Part shown: positions 26,475-36,557 of the stretch, in pieces
How the letters are laid out: every line of letters begins with the position of its first letter
How positions within the stretch are numbered: position 1 is the first letter of the stretch
Source: Paracoccaceae bacterium
GTDB lineage: Bacteria; Pseudomonadota; Alphaproteobacteria; Rhizobiales; Stappiaceae
Assembly (NCBI GenBank): GCA_013373445.1
Contig: JABXHV010000081.1
Span: forward strand, 1-40,964
Length of the DNA stretch: 40,964 nt
Direction: 5' to 3'
Program-made: the position numbers and the translations under genes
Notes under the pieces: model-generated
Database searches by the model: none
The model's input: the letters and a program-made list of their open reading frames with translations, nothing else
Told to the model about the DNA's origin: nothing

Positions 26475-26583
26475 AATTTCCTCCACCGCAGACTGCGCGA
26501 ATCTAATCTTCAAAGCAGTATCGCGTACGCCAGTTAAAATACTTATAATTGTATCTGCCGTTGCGTTACCGCAAAGGAGGCAT

Positions 26584-26616
26584 AAAAAAAGGCGAGCCAC
26601 GAGGGCCCGCCTTTTT
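26584..26616 (-). terminator. Intrinsic terminator of the ribosomal protein operon
   Basis: On the minus strand AAAAAGGCGGGCC and GGCTCGCCTTTTT form a long stem (one G-T pair) around the loop CTCGT, followed by more T. It lies about 30 bases after the rplQ stop and ends the S10-spc-alpha transcript. Confidence 0.9.
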
Positions 26617-26647
26617 CAAGTCTATTCGTTTCTGAGCTAAGTCAGAG

Positions 26648-27073
26648 TTATGCCGCAGCGTCCGCTGTTTCTTCAGCAGCAACACGTGCACGATCTTCAG
26701 CACCACGTGCAGAAGGGTCACGGTCGACCAGCTCGATAACTGCGAGCGGAGCGTTGTCACCATAACGGAAGCCAGCTTTGAGAACACGGCTGTAACCACC
26801 CTGACGTTCCTTGTAACGCTCACCGAGAACGTCAAAAAGCTTGCGAACCATAGCAACATCGCGGATCTGCGAAATCGCCTGGCGACGTGCATGTAGATCG
26901 CCGCGCTTGCCCAAAGTGATGAGCTTGTCGATGATCGGCTTCATTTCTTTAGCCTTAGGCAACGTCGTCACGATCTGCTCGTGATTGATCAGCGAAGCTG
27001 CCATGTTTGCGAACATTGCCTTGCGGTGGCTGGATGTCCGGTTGAGCTTACGGCCGGAATTTCCGTGGCGCAT
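26648..27073 (-). CDS. rplQ: 50S ribosomal protein L17
   Basis: L17 sits on the 50S subunit near the tunnel exit. The 141-residue protein opens with [20 protein letters not shown], the L17 signature, and keeps the central helical core ([26 protein letters not shown]). The last 20 residues are an Ala/Glu-rich tail typical of alphaproteobacteria. GGAGAG precedes the ATG. It is the last gene of the operon. Confidence 0.98.
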   Translation of the reverse strand: MRHGNSGRKLNRTSSHRKAMFANMAASLINHEQIVTTLPKAKEMKPIIDKLITLGKRGDLHARRQAISQIRDVAMVRKLFDVLGERYKERQGGYSRVLKAGFRYGDNAPLAVIELVDRDPSARGAEDRARVAAEETADAAA

Positions 27074-27143
27074 GTCGCTCTCCTTTTCTAAATCAGGCAG
27101 TCTGTCGGCTTAATGCCATCTCTTGCCCGGTTGATCTTTTCAA

Positions 27144-27159
27144 GGACGGAAGACCGTCC
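27144..27159 (-). other. Stem-loop directly after the rpoA stop
   Basis: On the minus strand GGACGG-TCTT-CCGTCC forms a six-base-pair hairpin beginning one base after the rpoA stop codon. No T-run follows, so it is likely an mRNA structure, not a terminator. Confidence 0.5.
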
Positions 27160-27160
27160 C

Positions 27161-28183
27161 TTAATACTGATGGTCTTCGTAACGCTTCGCGAGATCTTCA
27201 ATGTTCTCTGGCGGCCAGTTAGCGACTTCCATGCCAAGATGGAGGCCCATCTGTGCGAGAACTTCTTTGATTTCGTTGAGCGACTTGCGGCCAAAGTTCG
27301 GCGTGCGCAACATTTCTGCTTCTGTCTTTTGGATCAGATCGCCAATATACACGATATTGTCGTTCTTGAGACAGTTCGCAGAACGGACTGACAATTCCAG
27401 TTCGTCGACCTTTTTCAGAAGTGCCGGGTTGAAAGCAAGCTCTGGAACTGTGTCCTCGGCTACTTCGCGCTGTGGCTCTTCGAAGTTGACAAAGATGGAC
27501 AACTGATCTTGCAGGATACGAGCAGCGAAAGCCACTGCGTCATCCGGCTTCACAGAACCATCAGTTTCAACGGTCAACGTCAGCTTGTCATAGTCAAGAA
27601 CCTGACCTTCACGGGTGTTTTCAACCTTGTAGGACACTTTCTTGACCGGAGAGTACAAGCTGTCGACCGGGATCAGGCCAATTGGTGCGTCTTCTGGGCG
27701 GTTACGCTCAGAGGCCACATAGCCCTTACCAGTATTTACAGTGAACTCCATGCGGATCTCTGCACCTTCATCGAGGGTACACAGAACCAATTCCGGGTTC
27801 AGCACTTCCACGTCGCCAACGGTCTGGATGTCACCTGCGGTAACAAGACCAGGTCCCTGCTTGCGCACAACCATGCGCTTAGGACCTTCGCCTTCCATGC
27901 GAAGAGCGATTTCCTTCACGTTCAAGATGATGTCAGTCACATCTTCACGAACGCCTGGGATGGAAGAAAACTCATGCAGAACGCCATCGATCTGAACACC
28001 GGTTACCGCTGCACCCTGGAGGGAAGACAGCAGAATACGACGCAAGGCGTTGCCGAGTGTCAAACCATAACCACGCTCAAGCGGCTCAGCGACTACGGTC
28101 GCCAAAAAGCGAGGATCATCGCCCTGCTTGATCTCGAGTTTGGTTGGCTTGATAAGTTCTTGCCAGTTCTTTTGAATCGTCAC
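27161..28183 (-). CDS. rpoA: RNA polymerase alpha subunit
   Basis: The alpha dimer nucleates RNA polymerase assembly and contacts UP elements and activators. The 340-residue protein has the N-terminal assembly domain ([33 protein letters not shown]) to about residue 235 and the C-terminal DNA-binding domain ([29 protein letters not shown], then [15 protein letters not shown]). The start is GTG at 28183 behind GGGG. It lies between rpsK and rplQ as expected. Confidence 0.98.
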   Translation of the reverse strand: MTIQKNWQELIKPTKLEIKQGDDPRFLATVVAEPLERGYGLTLGNALRRILLSSLQGAAVTGVQIDGVLHEFSSIPGVREDVTDIILNVKEIALRMEGEGPKRMVVRKQGPGLVTAGDIQTVGDVEVLNPELVLCTLDEGAEIRMEFTVNTGKGYVASERNRPEDAPIGLIPVDSLYSPVKKVSYKVENTREGQVLDYDKLTLTVETDGSVKPDDAVAFAARILQDQLSIFVNFEEPQREVAEDTVPELAFNPALLKKVDELELSVRSANCLKNDNIVYIGDLIQKTEAEMLRTPNFGRKSLNEIKEVLAQMGLHLGMEVANWPPENIEDLAKRYEDHQY

Positions 28184-28262
28184 TATTTAACCCCTTCGGC
28201 TATCCCGCCCCGGCCTTAAGAAAGCCGCGAGCTATTCTTTGCCATTGGAGAAAGAATTTGCC

Positions 28263-28665
<403 letters not shown>

Positions 28666-28691
28666 TATTAGTCCTTACTTTGATCTCTGCA

Positions 28692-28709
28692 CTGCCGTAA
28701 TTCCGGCAG
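28692..28709 (-). other. Stem-loop in the rpsM-rpsK gap
   Basis: CTGCCG and CGGCAG form a perfect six-base stem around a six-base loop, about 22 bases after the rpsM stop. No T-run is present. Confidence 0.4.
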
Positions 28710-28731
28710 CTACACCGACAATCAGTAGAAA

Positions 28732-29100
28732 TTACTTTTTCTTACCTGCGATTGCCTTAGCTGGACCCTTACGGGTACGAGCATTCGTATGCGTACGCTG
28801 ACCGCGAACCGGAAGGCCGCGACGGTGACGCAGACCACGGTAGCAACCGAGGTCCATGAGACGCTTGATGTTCATTGCTGTTTCACGGCGAAGGTCACCT
28901 TCAACCATGTAGTCACGGTCAATGGTTTCGCGGACAGCAAGTACTTCTGCATCGGAAAGTTCGTTTACGCGACGTGCAGGATCAATATTCACCTTTTCGA
29001 TGATTTCCTGAGCGAATTTTGCGCCAATACCATGAATGTACTGAAGCGCGATAACGACGCGCTTGTTCGTTGGAATGTTTACGCCAGCAATACGTGCCAC
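28732..29100 (-). CDS. rpsM: 30S ribosomal protein S13
   Basis: S13 sits in the 30S head and contacts P-site tRNA and bridge B1 to L5. I start it at GTG 29100, which gives [19 protein letters not shown] after the initiator Met, the usual N-terminus, and 122 residues, the usual length. GGAG lies seven bases upstream. The in-frame TTG at 29106 is less likely. The tail RTKTNART-like basic region ([21 protein letters not shown]) contacts tRNA. It may be the first gene of a promoter-driven sub-operon. Confidence 0.97.
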   Translation of the reverse strand: MARIAGVNIPTNKRVVIALQYIHGIGAKFAQEIIEKVNIDPARRVNELSDAEVLAVRETIDRDYMVEGDLRRETAMNIKRLMDLGCYRGLRHRRGLPVRGQRTHTNARTRKGPAKAIAGKKK

Positions 29101-29118
29101 GTTCAATCTCCATTGTAT

Positions 29119-29134
29119 GTGGTGAAGTCACCAC
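29119..29134 (-). other. Palindromic stem-loop before the rpsM ribosome binding site
   Basis: GTGGTGA and TCACCAC form a seven-base perfect repeat with a two-base centre, a few bases upstream of the rpsM GGAG. As RNA the loop would open to about four bases. It could affect rpsM translation or bind a protein. Confidence 0.4.
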
Positions 29135-29183
29135 CTAGGTTTAATTATCTCCGCGTCCGGTGGAGCCCGGCCCTTGCGGAATT

Positions 29184-29213
29184 CTTATATGCTGGCCCGG
29201 TTTGCCACCGCAA
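29184..29213 (-). promoter_or_regulatory. Possible internal promoter for rpsM-rpsK-rpoA-rplQ
   Basis: On the minus strand TTGCGG (29213-29208) and TATAAG (29189-29184) stand 18 bases apart, near the sigma-70 consensus. Transcription would begin near 29177, giving an rpsM leader of about 75 bases that contains the palindrome at 29119-29134. This is pattern recognition only. Confidence 0.4.
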
Positions 29214-29246
29214 AAACACGGCAACTTGGCACCAAACACAGAAATG

Positions 29247-29273
29247 GCCGATCCTGCAAAAAGCAGAATCGGC
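29247..29273 (-). terminator. Terminator-like hairpin after adk (possible attenuator)
   Basis: On the minus strand GCCGAT-T-CTGC pairs with GCAG-G-ATCGGC (one mismatch, ten pairs) around TTTTT, about 29 bases after the adk stop. It is followed by CATTTCTGTGTTT, only moderately T-rich. It may reduce read-through into rpsM. Confidence 0.4.
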
Positions 29274-29301
29274 AATTTACTTTATCAGCAGAATGCGTCC
29301 T

Positions 29302-29907
29302 TTAAACGCTCGACGACACTTCGTCAAGCTTCGAAAGCACAGCTTCAACTGTTGCTGACACTTCGTCGATTGGCTGCATGCCATCGACAACGGTCAGAAG
29401 TCCTTTTTGTTCATAGTAAGGAATAACCACTGCCGTATCTTTGTTGTAGGCAGCAAGACGATCCTTGAACACTTCCGGATCATCATCCTTACGAACAGGC
29501 TGACCATTTGCACGAGCCTCATCGGCCCGCTTCATGATGCGGTCTACAAGCTTGGTCTGGTCGACACGAAGCTCAATAACAGCATCAATTTCCAAGCCCT
29601 TCCCTGCCAGCATTTCAGCCAGAGCATCAGCTTGCGCAATGGTCCGAGGAAAACCGTCCAGAATGAAACCTCCCAGTGCATCCTGTTCTGCAATCCGGTC
29701 ACGAATGATTCCAACAACAATATCGTCAGAAACAAGACCACCTGCATCCATAACGGCTTTGGCTTTCAGGCCAATCGGCGTTTCCGCAGCAACGGCAGCA
29801 CGTAGCATGTCACCTGTAGACAGTTGCGGAATATTGTACTTCGCGACCAGCCGGGCCGCCTGCGTGCCTTTACCAGCACCTGGCGGTCCAACCAAAATCA
29901 ATCTCAT
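29302..29907 (-). CDS. adk: Adenylate kinase
   Basis: Adk catalyses ATP + AMP to 2 ADP. The 201-residue protein has the P-loop GPPGAGKGT (7-15), the AMP-binding STGDMLR, and the DGFPRT motif. The LID is of the short form ([26 protein letters not shown]) without zinc cysteines, common in alphaproteobacteria. Its ATG overlaps the secY stop by four bases (ATGA). The downstream gap to rpsM is the longest in the operon. Confidence 0.97.
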   Translation of the reverse strand: MRLILVGPPGAGKGTQAARLVAKYNIPQLSTGDMLRAAVAAETPIGLKAKAVMDAGGLVSDDIVVGIIRDRIAEQDALGGFILDGFPRTIAQADALAEMLAGKGLEIDAVIELRVDQTKLVDRIMKRADEARANGQPVRKDDDPEVFKDRLAAYNKDTAVVIPYYEQKGLLTVVDGMQPIDEVSATVEAVLSKLDEVSSSV

Positions 29908-31238
29908 TTACGCTTCCCCCTGAGCTTCGCTTTTTTCACCAAACCTTCGTACTGGTGAGCGAGCAAGTGCCCTTGAATCTGGGAAACAGTATCCATGGTT
30001 ACACTGACTACGATCAACAGCGAGGTCCCCCCAAAATAAAACGGGACGCCAGTCGCAGAAATCAAGAATTCCGGCAACAGACAGACCAGCGTAATATATA
30101 TCGCACCTACAACTGTAATACGTGTCAGCACGTAATCAATATGCTGGGCGGTTCTTTCTCCCGGACGGATGCCCGGAATGAAGCCACCATGCTTCTTCAA
30201 GTTGTCTGCCGTATCGCTCGGATTGAACACGATCGCAGTGTAAAAGAAACAGAAGAAAATGATCATCGCTGCATAAAACACCATGTACAGCGGCTGGCCG
30301 TGACCAAGAAGTGCAGTGATGGTTGTCACCCACTCATTGGTGCCGGCTTCAGCGGAGAACCCGGCAAGGGTCGCTGGAACAAGCAGCAAAGACGATGCAA
30401 AAATAGGTGGAATAACACCAGCGGTGTTGAGCTTGAGAGGCAAGAACGAAGTGTTGCCTTCAAACATCTTATTGCCTTGCTGACGCTTTGGATACTGAAT
30501 CAGGAGACGGCGCTGTGCACGTTCCATGAAGACAATAACCGCAATAACAGACACGGAAAGTACGATCAGCAACAGGATGATCCAGGTTGCCAGAGCACCC
30601 TGACGACCCAATTCCAGTGTCGAAGCCACTGCAGAAGGCAAACCTGCAACAATACCGGCAAAGATGATCAGTGAAATGCCGTTACCGATGCCGCGTGAAG
30701 TGATCTGTTCACCGAGCCACATCAGGAACATGGTACCACCCAGCAGCGTCAACACAGTCGACGCGCGGAAGAACCAGCCTGGATCCGTCACAACATTGGT
30801 CGCACCTTCAAGGCCAACGGCAATACCATAAGCCTGTACGGCGGCCAAAACGACCGTCCCGTAGCGCGTGTACTGGTTGATGACTTTACGGCCCTGCTCG
30901 CCATCCTTCTTCAGCTGCTCGAGCGACGGAACAACCGTCGTCATCAGCTGCATGATGATGGAGGCGGAAATATACGGCATGATGCCAAGGGCGAAAATAG
31001 CCATACGTTGTACAGCGCCCCCGGCGAACATGTTGAACATGCCAACAATACCGGACTGGGCCTGACTGAAGGCCTGTGCGAATGCTTCTGGGTTGATACC
31101 TGGAAGCGGAATATAAGTGCCTAGACGATAAACCAGAAGCGCCCCTAGCGTGAACCAGATGCGCTTCTTGAGTTCTTCAGCCTTACCGAAGGCTGAGAAA
31201 TTGAGGTTTGACGCCAGTTGCTCGGCGGCCGATGCCAT
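29904..31238 (-). CDS. secY: Protein translocase channel SecY
   Basis: SecY is the inner membrane channel for protein export and insertion. The 444-residue protein has ten hydrophobic segments, the plug region after TM1 ([13 protein letters not shown]), the [27 protein letters not shown]-type TM2 region, [15 protein letters not shown] in the fourth loop, and [15 protein letters not shown] in the large cytoplasmic loop that contacts SecA and ribosomes. It is coupled to adk downstream. Confidence 0.97.
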   Translation of the reverse strand: MASAAEQLASNLNFSAFGKAEELKKRIWFTLGALLVYRLGTYIPLPGINPEAFAQAFSQAQSGIVGMFNMFAGGAVQRMAIFALGIMPYISASIIMQLMTTVVPSLEQLKKDGEQGRKVINQYTRYGTVVLAAVQAYGIAVGLEGATNVVTDPGWFFRASTVLTLLGGTMFLMWLGEQITSRGIGNGISLIIFAGIVAGLPSAVASTLELGRQGALATWIILLLIVLSVSVIAVIVFMERAQRRLLIQYPKRQQGNKMFEGNTSFLPLKLNTAGVIPPIFASSLLLVPATLAGFSAEAGTNEWVTTITALLGHGQPLYMVFYAAMIIFFCFFYTAIVFNPSDTADNLKKHGGFIPGIRPGERTAQHIDYVLTRITVVGAIYITLVCLLPEFLISATGVPFYFGGTSLLIVVSVTMDTVSQIQGHLLAHQYEGLVKKAKLRGKRK

Positions 31239-31279
31239 GCCCTACTCCGGTCAATAATTTGCCGACAAAAAATGGGAAA

Positions 31280-31302
31280 GCCCAGGCTGATTAAGCCTGA
31301 GC
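31280..31302 (-). terminator. Attenuator-like hairpin spanning the rplO stop
   Basis: On the minus strand GCTCAGGCT pairs with AGCCTGGGC (nine pairs, one G-T) around TAATC, which contains the rplO stop. TTTCCCATTTTTT follows. It resembles a weak intrinsic terminator before secY and may set the secY/ribosomal protein ratio. Confidence 0.4.
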
Positions 31303-31758
31303 ACCCAGAACGACGACTTTTCCGCCAGCCTTCTCGACCGCTGCGAGAGCGGACTTGGAAGCACCAGCAACTTCAAAAGTCACTGCAGACTTGATTTCGC
31401 CATCACCGAGCAAACGTACGCCATCTTTGACGCGCTTGACGATGCCGGCTGCCTTCAGAGCCTCAACAGTTACCGACGCAGAAGCATCAAGTGTGCCTGC
31501 TTCGATTGCCTGCTGAACACGGCCCAGAGAAACAATGTTCAAGTCCTTGGCAAAGATGTTGGTGAAGCCGCGCTTTGGAAGACGACGATGCAATGGCATC
31601 TGCCCGCCCTCAAAGCCCTTGATTGCTACACCAGAACGGGACTTCTGACCCTTTACACCACGGCCACCAGTCTTGCCTTTGCCAGACCCGATACCACGGC
31701 CAACACGAGTGCGCGAAGGTGTTGCGCCCTCATTGTCACGAAGTTCGTTGAGCTTCAT
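31291..31758 (-). CDS. rplO: 50S ribosomal protein L15
   Basis: L15 is a late assembly protein of the 50S subunit with a long extended N-terminal tail. The 155-residue protein starts [20 protein letters not shown] and contains the glycine/arginine-rich [22 protein letters not shown] and [18 protein letters not shown] signatures. It lies 21 bases after rpmD. Confidence 0.98.
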   Translation of the reverse strand: MKLNELRDNEGATPSRTRVGRGIGSGKGKTGGRGVKGQKSRSGVAIKGFEGGQMPLHRRLPKRGFTNIFAKDLNIVSLGRVQQAIEAGTLDASASVTVEALKAAGIVKRVKDGVRLLGDGEIKSAVTFEVAGASKSALAAVEKAGGKVVVLGAQA

Positions 31759-31779
31759 TTTCGTTACTCCCGATCTCGC

Positions 31780-31977
31780 TTATGCGTTTTCTTCAACGAC
31801 ACGAACGAGATGCTGGACCTTATTGATCATGCCGCGCACTTCAGGAGTGTCCTTCAGTGTGGAACGGCGTTGCATCTTGTTGAGGCCGAGACCTACAAGC
31901 GTCGCGCGCTGATCCTTAGGACGGCGCAACGGGCTTCCGGTCTGTACAACCGTAACAGTCTTTTCGGTGTTCGCCAT
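31780..31977 (-). CDS. rpmD: 50S ribosomal protein L30
   Basis: L30 is a small protein of the 50S subunit that contacts 23S rRNA domain II and V regions. The 65-residue protein has the signature [28 protein letters not shown] and ends LVRVVEENA. It lies between rpsE and rplO in the standard spc order. Confidence 0.97.
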   Translation of the reverse strand: MANTEKTVTVVQTGSPLRRPKDQRATLVGLGLNKMQRRSTLKDTPEVRGMINKVQHLVRVVEENA

Positions 31978-32009
31978 GGAACCAACCCTTATTCAACTGG
32001 GGGGCCGGA

Positions 32010-32034
32010 GCCGCTGAGTTCAAGCCTCAGCGGC
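32010..32034 (-). other. Nine-base-pair hairpin with the rpsE stop in its loop
   Basis: On the minus strand GCCGCTGAG pairs perfectly with CTCAGCGGC; the seven-base loop GCTTGAA carries the rpsE TGA. No T-run follows. Confidence 0.6.
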
Positions 32035-32586
32035 AGCCGGAGCCGCATCTTCGTTATTATCACGACGGCGCGACTGCAGCACAGAGACCTTAAGGCCACG
32101 GCGTGCCGCGACCGAACGCGGGCTATCTTCCTTGATCAGCGCATCAAAAGTTGCGCGAACCATGTTGTAAGGGTTCGATGTGCCGAGCGACTTAGCTACG
32201 ACGTCCTGAACACCAAGGGTCTCGAATACCGCACGCATTGGACCACCGGCAATAATACCGGTACCAGCTGGTGCAGCACGCAGGAGAACCTTACCCGCAC
32301 CGTGACGTCCTTCGACATCGTGATGCAAAGTACGACCTTCACGCAGAGGCACACGAACCATCGTGCGCTTAGCTGCTTCAGTTGCCTTGCGGATCGCTTC
32401 AGGCACTTCACGTGCCTTACCGTGACCAAAGCCGACACGGCCCTTCTGATCACCAACCACTACGAGTGCTGCGAAGCCGAAACGACGGCCACCTTTAACA
32501 ACCTTCGCGACGCGGTTGATGTGTACGAGCTTGTCGACGAATTCGCTGTCGCGCTCGTCGCGCTCGCGATTATCCTGTCTCGCCAT
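32020..32586 (-). CDS. rpsE: 30S ribosomal protein S5
   Basis: S5 is part of the mRNA entry site and affects decoding accuracy. The 188-residue protein has the S5 N-terminal double-stranded RNA-binding domain ([31 protein letters not shown]) and the C-terminal domain ([37 protein letters not shown]). An Ala-rich tail ends it. Confidence 0.98.
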   Translation of the reverse strand: MARQDNRERDERDSEFVDKLVHINRVAKVVKGGRRFGFAALVVVGDQKGRVGFGHGKAREVPEAIRKATEAAKRTMVRVPLREGRTLHHDVEGRHGAGKVLLRAAPAGTGIIAGGPMRAVFETLGVQDVVAKSLGTSNPYNMVRATFDALIKEDSPRSVAARRGLKVSVLQSRRRDNNEDAAPAAAEA

Positions 32587-32609
32587 TTTATACGTCTTCC
32601 GTTCTTAAG

Positions 32610-32625
32610 AGCGCCAACGGGCGCT
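32610..32625 (-). other. Stem-loop after the rplR stop
   Basis: On the minus strand AGCGCC-CGTT-GGCGCT forms a perfect six-base-pair hairpin two bases after the rplR stop codon, before the rpsE ribosome site. Confidence 0.5.
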
Positions 32626-32627
32626 GG

Positions 32628-32990
32628 TCAGAATTCAAGTCCACCGTCGCGGGCTGCATCAGCAAGCGCTTTGACGCGCCCATGATACATGTACCCACCA
32701 CGGTCGAACACGACCTGCTTAACGCCAGCGGCCAAAGCACGCTCAGCGACAAGCTTGCCGACTGCTGCCGCAGCAGCAACGTCGGCGCCCGTTTTCAGGG
32801 AGCCCTTCAGATCGCTTTCGATCGTAGAGGCAGAGACAAGTGTAAGTCCCTTCCCGTCGTCAATGATCTGGGCGTAGATCTGTTTAGACGAGCGGAATAC
32901 AGAAAGGCGCGGACGACCGTTCGCGACTTTCTTGATTGAACGACGCACGCGATCGCGGCGGCGTTCGTAAGCATTTGTGCTATTCGCCAT
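32628..32990 (-). CDS. rplR: 50S ribosomal protein L18
   Basis: L18 binds 5S rRNA with L5 in the central protuberance. The 120-residue protein has the basic N-terminus [40 protein letters not shown] and ends with the conserved [26 protein letters not shown]. Confidence 0.98.
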   Translation of the reverse strand: MANSTNAYERRRDRVRRSIKKVANGRPRLSVFRSSKQIYAQIIDDGKGLTLVSASTIESDLKGSLKTGADVAAAAAVGKLVAERALAAGVKQVVFDRGGYMYHGRVKALADAARDGGLEF

Positions 32991-33002
32991 GATCCAGGTC
33001 CG

Positions 33003-33536
33003 TTACTTCTTCTTGCCTTCTTTGCGGACGATAAATTCGCCTGCATACCGAACACCCTTGCCTTTGTAAGGCTCCGGCGGACGGAAATCGCGGATTTCTG
33101 CCGCAACTTGTCCAACTTGTTGCTTATCGATACCGCTAATCACGATTTCGGTAGGCTTAGGACACTTAACTTCAATTCCGTCTGGAACTGAGTAAATTAC
33201 GTCATGAGAGAAACCCAGCGCGAGCTGAAGATTCTTACCCTGAACCTGGGCACGGTAACCAACACCGGTGATTTCCAAGCCTTTTTCAAAGCCGGAAGAA
33301 ACACCAGTAATGATGTTTTCTACCATCGTGCGACTCATACCCCACATGGAGCGAGCCGCCTTGGAGGTACCAGTCGGATCGACTTTGATACCATCATCCG
33401 TCATTTCGGCCAGCACAAGGTCATTGAGCATAAAGGAGAGTTCTCCCTTAGGCCCTTTGACTGAAATTGTCTGACCGTTGATCGTTGCCGTTACCCCGCT
33501 AGGCACGGGGACTGGCTTCTTGCCAATACGAGACAT
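33003..33536 (-). CDS. rplF: 50S ribosomal protein L6
   Basis: L6 lies near the sarcin-ricin loop and stalk base of the 50S subunit. The 177-residue protein has two repeated domains, starts [14 protein letters not shown] and ends with the signature [24 protein letters not shown]. Confidence 0.98.
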   Translation of the reverse strand: MSRIGKKPVPVPSGVTATINGQTISVKGPKGELSFMLNDLVLAEMTDDGIKVDPTGTSKAARSMWGMSRTMVENIITGVSSGFEKGLEITGVGYRAQVQGKNLQLALGFSHDVIYSVPDGIEVKCPKPTEIVISGIDKQQVGQVAAEIRDFRPPEPYKGKGVRYAGEFIVRKEGKKK

Positions 33537-33574
33537 CTGACCAACCTTGTCGCTATGTCAAAGGTAAAGCCTAA

Positions 33575-33594
33575 GCCGCGTCAGAAGACGCGGC
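33575..33594 (-). other. Eight-base-pair hairpin spanning the rpsH stop
   Basis: On the minus strand GCCGCGTC-TTCT-GACGCGGC is a perfect stem-loop; the loop's last base is the first base of the rpsH TGA. No T-run follows. Confidence 0.6.
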
Positions 33595-33979
33595 AAAGAA
33601 CCTCACCACCTACGTTCTCATCCCGCGCCTGATGGTCGCTCATGACGCCGCGCGGAGTCGAAATAATCGACACGCCCAGGCCATTAGACACGTGCGGGAT
33701 ATTCTTCACCGAAGAGTACACCCGACGACCCGGTTTAGACACACGTTCAATCGTGCGGATAACTGGTTCGCCATCGAAGTACTTCAGTTCGATTTCAAGT
33801 TCGGACCTGCCGTTGTCAAAATCGACCGTGGTGTAGCCACGGATGTACCCTTCTTTTTGCAACACATCAAGTACATGTGCACGCAATTTTGAGTTAGGTG
33901 AGTTCACCTTGCTCTTTCGCCGCATCTGCGCATTGCGGATACGGGTGAGCAGATCTCCTAACGGATCAGAAATAGCCAT
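33581..33979 (-). CDS. rpsH: 30S ribosomal protein S8
   Basis: S8 binds helix 21 of 16S rRNA early in 30S assembly; in E. coli it also represses spc-operon translation at the L5 start. The 132-residue protein starts [21 protein letters not shown] and ends with the [26 protein letters not shown] signature. A hairpin covers its stop codon. Confidence 0.98.
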   Translation of the reverse strand: MAISDPLGDLLTRIRNAQMRRKSKVNSPNSKLRAHVLDVLQKEGYIRGYTTVDFDNGRSELEIELKYFDGEPVIRTIERVSKPGRRVYSSVKNIPHVSNGLGVSIISTPRGVMSDHQARDENVGGEVLCRVF

Positions 33980-33991
33980 TGGAGATTCTCC

Positions 33992-34297
33992 TTACCAGCT
34001 CGACTTAACCAGGCCTGGGATCTTACCCAGAGAACCTAGTTCACGAAGAGCAATACGGGACATCTTGAGCTTGCGGTAATAACCACGTGGACGGCCCGAG
34101 ATTTCGCAACGGTTGCGAACACGGATCGCCGCAGAGTTGCGTGGCAACTTTGCAAGCTTCAGACGTGCGTTGAACTGCTCTTCCGGCGACAGGCTAGCAT
34201 CTTTAGCCATCGCCTTGAGGGCAGCGCGCTTTTCAGCGTACTTCTTTACAAGCTTCTCACGACGCTTGTTTTTTTCGACTGCGCTCTTTTTAGCCAT
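33992..34297 (-). CDS. rpsN: 30S ribosomal protein S14 (zinc-free form)
   Basis: S14 sits in the 30S head. The 101-residue protein is the long form without the CxxC zinc motif ([35 protein letters not shown] has only one Cys). A basic N-terminus ([23 protein letters not shown]) precedes it. Confidence 0.98.
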   Translation of the reverse strand: MAKKSAVEKNKRREKLVKKYAEKRAALKAMAKDASLSPEEQFNARLKLAKLPRNSAAIRVRNRCEISGRPRGYYRKLKMSRIALRELGSLGKIPGLVKSSW

Positions 34298-34328
34298 CGT
34301 CGTTCCTCGTTCCTTTCGCCGCTACCAA

Positions 34329-34886
34329 TTACTTGGTGAACGGGAAGTTGAACGCGCGCAGCAGTTCACGCGCTTCGTCATCGGTTTGAGCTGTCGTACA
34401 GACAATAACGTCCATACCCCAGATCTGATCAACCTTGTCATATTCGATTTCCGGGAACACGATATGTTCCTTGATGCCCATGGCGTAGTTGCCACGACCG
34501 TCAAAGGACTTCGGGTTCAAACCGCGGAAGTCACGAACGCGCGGAAGCGCGATTGTGATCAAGCGATCCAAGAATTCGAACATTTGCTGACGACGAAGAG
34601 TGACCTTGGCACCAAGCGGCATTTCTTCACGAACCTTAAAGGTCGCGATAGACTTTTTAGCTTTGGTGATGACGGCCTTCTGACCTGCAATCTGCGTCAA
34701 ATCATCAGCAGCAATGCGGGCTTTCTTGGAGTCGCCAACCGCTTCACCAATACCCATGTTCAGAACGATCTTGTCCAAACCTGGAATCTGCATTGGATTC
34801 ACGTAGTTGAATTGTTCCTGAAGCTGTTTGCGAACAACTTCATTGTAGTGCGTCTTCAGACGCGGCACGTAATTGGTCTCAGCCAT
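34329..34886 (-). CDS. rplE: 50S ribosomal protein L5
   Basis: L5 binds 5S rRNA and forms a bridge with S13 of the 30S head. The 185-residue protein has [19 protein letters not shown], the family signature [13 protein letters not shown], and [24 protein letters not shown]. Its start overlaps the end of rplX by eight bases. Confidence 0.98.
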   Translation of the reverse strand: MAETNYVPRLKTHYNEVVRKQLQEQFNYVNPMQIPGLDKIVLNMGIGEAVGDSKKARIAADDLTQIAGQKAVITKAKKSIATFKVREEMPLGAKVTLRRQQMFEFLDRLITIALPRVRDFRGLNPKSFDGRGNYAMGIKEHIVFPEIEYDKVDQIWGMDVIVCTTAQTDDEARELLRAFNFPFTK

Positions 34887-35193
34887 CGATCACGTCTCCT
34901 GAGCGCTTGGCCACACGGACTTTCGTACCGTCTTCCTGCACCTTGAAACCGACGCGCGTTGCTTTGCCTTCTTTATCGGCAAAAGCGACGTTGGAAAGAT
35001 GGATCGGCGCTTCTTTAGCGATGATACCAGCTTCCTGAGTCTGGGTCTGCTTCTGGTGACGGCGAACAACGTTCACGCCACGAACCAGAGCCTTACTCTC
35101 GGTAGGCAGGATCTGAAGAACTTCACCGGTCTTGCCCTTGTCACGACCGGAAAGCACGACGACAGTGTCGCCTTTTTTAATTTTCGCAGCCAT
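34879..35193 (-). CDS. rplX: 50S ribosomal protein L24
   Basis: L24 starts 50S assembly by binding the 5' domain of 23S rRNA near the tunnel exit. The 104-residue protein has the KOW motif ([25 protein letters not shown]) and [15 protein letters not shown]. It shares one base with the rplN stop (TGATG) and overlaps rplE. Confidence 0.98.
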   Translation of the reverse strand: MAAKIKKGDTVVVLSGRDKGKTGEVLQILPTESKALVRGVNVVRRHQKQTQTQEAGIIAKEAPIHLSNVAFADKEGKATRVGFKVQEDGTKVRVAKRSGDVIDG

Positions 35194-35561
35194 CAGAGCA
35201 CCTCCGGCGCGAGCGAAATAATCTTCATGTGGTTCTTTGCACGGAGCTCGCGAGGTACTGGTCCGAAAATACGGGTACCTACTGGCTCCTTGTTATTGTT
35301 GACCAGGACGGCCGCATTGCGGTCGAACCGGATCACGCTGCCGTCGGGGCGGCGGATATCCTTCGCCGTACGCACGACGACAGCCTTCATCACGTCGCCC
35401 TTTTTAACACGGCCCCGCGGAATAGCTTCTTTAACGGAAACGACGATGATGTCGCCCACAGAAGCGTATTTACGCTTGGAACCGCCGAGCACTTTGATGC
35501 ACATTACACGACGTGCGCCGGAATTATCCGCCACGTCGAGGTTTGTTTGCATCTGAATCAT
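35193..35561 (-). CDS. rplN: 50S ribosomal protein L14
   Basis: L14 contacts 16S rRNA in an intersubunit bridge and binds the silencing factor RsfS. The 122-residue protein starts [20 protein letters not shown] and contains [23 protein letters not shown], both diagnostic. It begins the part of the operon that corresponds to the E. coli spc operon. Confidence 0.98.
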   Translation of the reverse strand: MIQMQTNLDVADNSGARRVMCIKVLGGSKRKYASVGDIIVVSVKEAIPRGRVKKGDVMKAVVVRTAKDIRRPDGSVIRFDRNAAVLVNNNKEPVGTRIFGPVPRELRAKNHMKIISLAPEVL

Positions 35562-35629
35562 GACTTGGCTGCCTTATTCTCTTGCGTGGTGCCCTGCCAC
35601 GGACACCTGATGCTCACAATGGAGCGTGG

Positions 35630-35857
35630 TCAGATGACCACGGTCCAACGTTTGTTTTTCGAAATCGGCGCACACTCTTCAATCTGAACTGTGTCGCCAA
35701 CCTGGTACTTATTCTCTGCGTCGTGCGCACGGTACTTCTTAGTACGGCGAACGGTCTTTTTAAGCAGTGGGTGTGTGAAACGACGTTCCACCTTCACCGT
35801 CACCGTCTTGTCGTTGGTATTACCTACAACGGTGCCCTGCAAAATGCGCTTCGGCAT
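35630..35857 (-). CDS. rpsQ: 30S ribosomal protein S17
   Basis: S17 is an early-binding OB-fold protein of the 30S body. The 75-residue protein has [25 protein letters not shown] and [21 protein letters not shown]. It is slightly short at the C-terminus compared with enterobacterial S17 but normal for alphaproteobacteria. Confidence 0.97.
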   Translation of the reverse strand: MPKRILQGTVVGNTNDKTVTVKVERRFTHPLLKKTVRRTKKYRAHDAENKYQVGDTVQIEECAPISKNKRWTVVI

Positions 35858-35867
35858 AATGGTCTCC

Positions 35868-36068
35868 TTAAGCGCTTACGCCACGCGCTTTTTCGCGCAT
35901 GATCGTTTGAATGCGAGCAATACCGCGGCGAATCTGCCGGACACGCGCGCTGTTTTCAAGCTGACCGGTAGCCTTTTGAAAGCGCAGGTTAAACTGTTCT
36001 TTCTTAAGGCTCTCAAGATCCGAGCGTAGCTCGTCGAGGGTCTTAGCTCTTACGTCTGTCGCCTTCAT
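35868..36068 (-). CDS. rpmC: 50S ribosomal protein L29
   Basis: L29 lies at the tunnel exit, next to L23 and the trigger factor site. The 66-residue helical-hairpin protein has [29 protein letters not shown] and [19 protein letters not shown]. Its stop codon touches a six-base-pair stem (35870-35890). Confidence 0.97.
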   Translation of the reverse strand: MKATDVRAKTLDELRSDLESLKKEQFNLRFQKATGQLENSARVRQIRRGIARIQTIMREKARGVSA

Positions 36069-36088
36069 GGCTTTACTCCTCGATGCGC

Positions 36089-36502
36089 TTATTCAGCAAT
36101 GCGCTGAACGAAACGACATTTGATCGGCAGTTTCGCAGCGGCAAGACGCATTGCTTCACGAGCAATCTCTTCCGATACACCGTCGACCTCGAACATGATC
36201 CGGCCAGGCTTGACGCGGCAAGCCCAGTAATCCGGAGAACCCTTACCCTTACCCATGCGGACTTCAGCAGGTTTCGATGAAACCGGCAGGTCCGGAAAGA
36301 TACGGATCCATACACGACCAGCACGCTTCATGTAGCGGGTCATGGCACGACGGGCAGCTTCGATCTGACGAGCGGTTACCCGCTCAGGCTCAATCGCCTT
36401 CAGACCGTAGGCACCGAAGTTCAGGTCAGTCCCGCCCTTCGCGTTGCCGTGGATGCGGCCCTTGTGCTGCTTGCGGAACTTTGTTCGCTTTGGTTGCAGC
36501 AT
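36089..36502 (-). CDS. rplP: 50S ribosomal protein L16
   Basis: L16 helps form the A-site tRNA elbow pocket of the 50S subunit. The 137-residue protein starts [19 protein letters not shown] and has the signatures [22 protein letters not shown] and [20 protein letters not shown]. Confidence 0.98.
   Translation of the reverse strand: MLQPKRTKFRKQHKGRIHGNAKGGTDLNFGAYGLKAIEPERVTARQIEAARRAMTRYMKRAGRVWIRIFPDLPVSSKPAEVRMGKGKGSPDYWACRVKPGRIMFEVDGVSEEIAREAMRLAAAKLPIKCRFVQRIAE
36092..36108 (-). other. Stem-loop just before the rplP stop
   Basis: On the minus strand TTCAGC-GCATT-GCTGAA forms a perfect six-base-pair hairpin made of the last rplP codons; the TAA stop follows at once. Confidence 0.45.
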
Positions 36503-36538
36503 CGTTTTCTTTCGTCCTTCGTGTTAGGCGAGCAGCAG

Positions 36539-36557
36539 GCAGCTTAAATTAAGCTGC
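36539..36557 (-). other. Eight-base-pair hairpin spanning the rpsC stop
   Basis: On the minus strand GCAGCTTA-ATT-TAAGCTGC is a perfect repeat; the rpsC TAA straddles stem and loop. No T-run follows. Confidence 0.6.

Noticed and set aside
31588-32685. 365-residue open frame on the + strand opposite rplO, rpmD and rpsE
   Set aside because: It mirrors three conserved ribosomal genes in another frame, has no ribosome site, and its protein has no recognisable motif.
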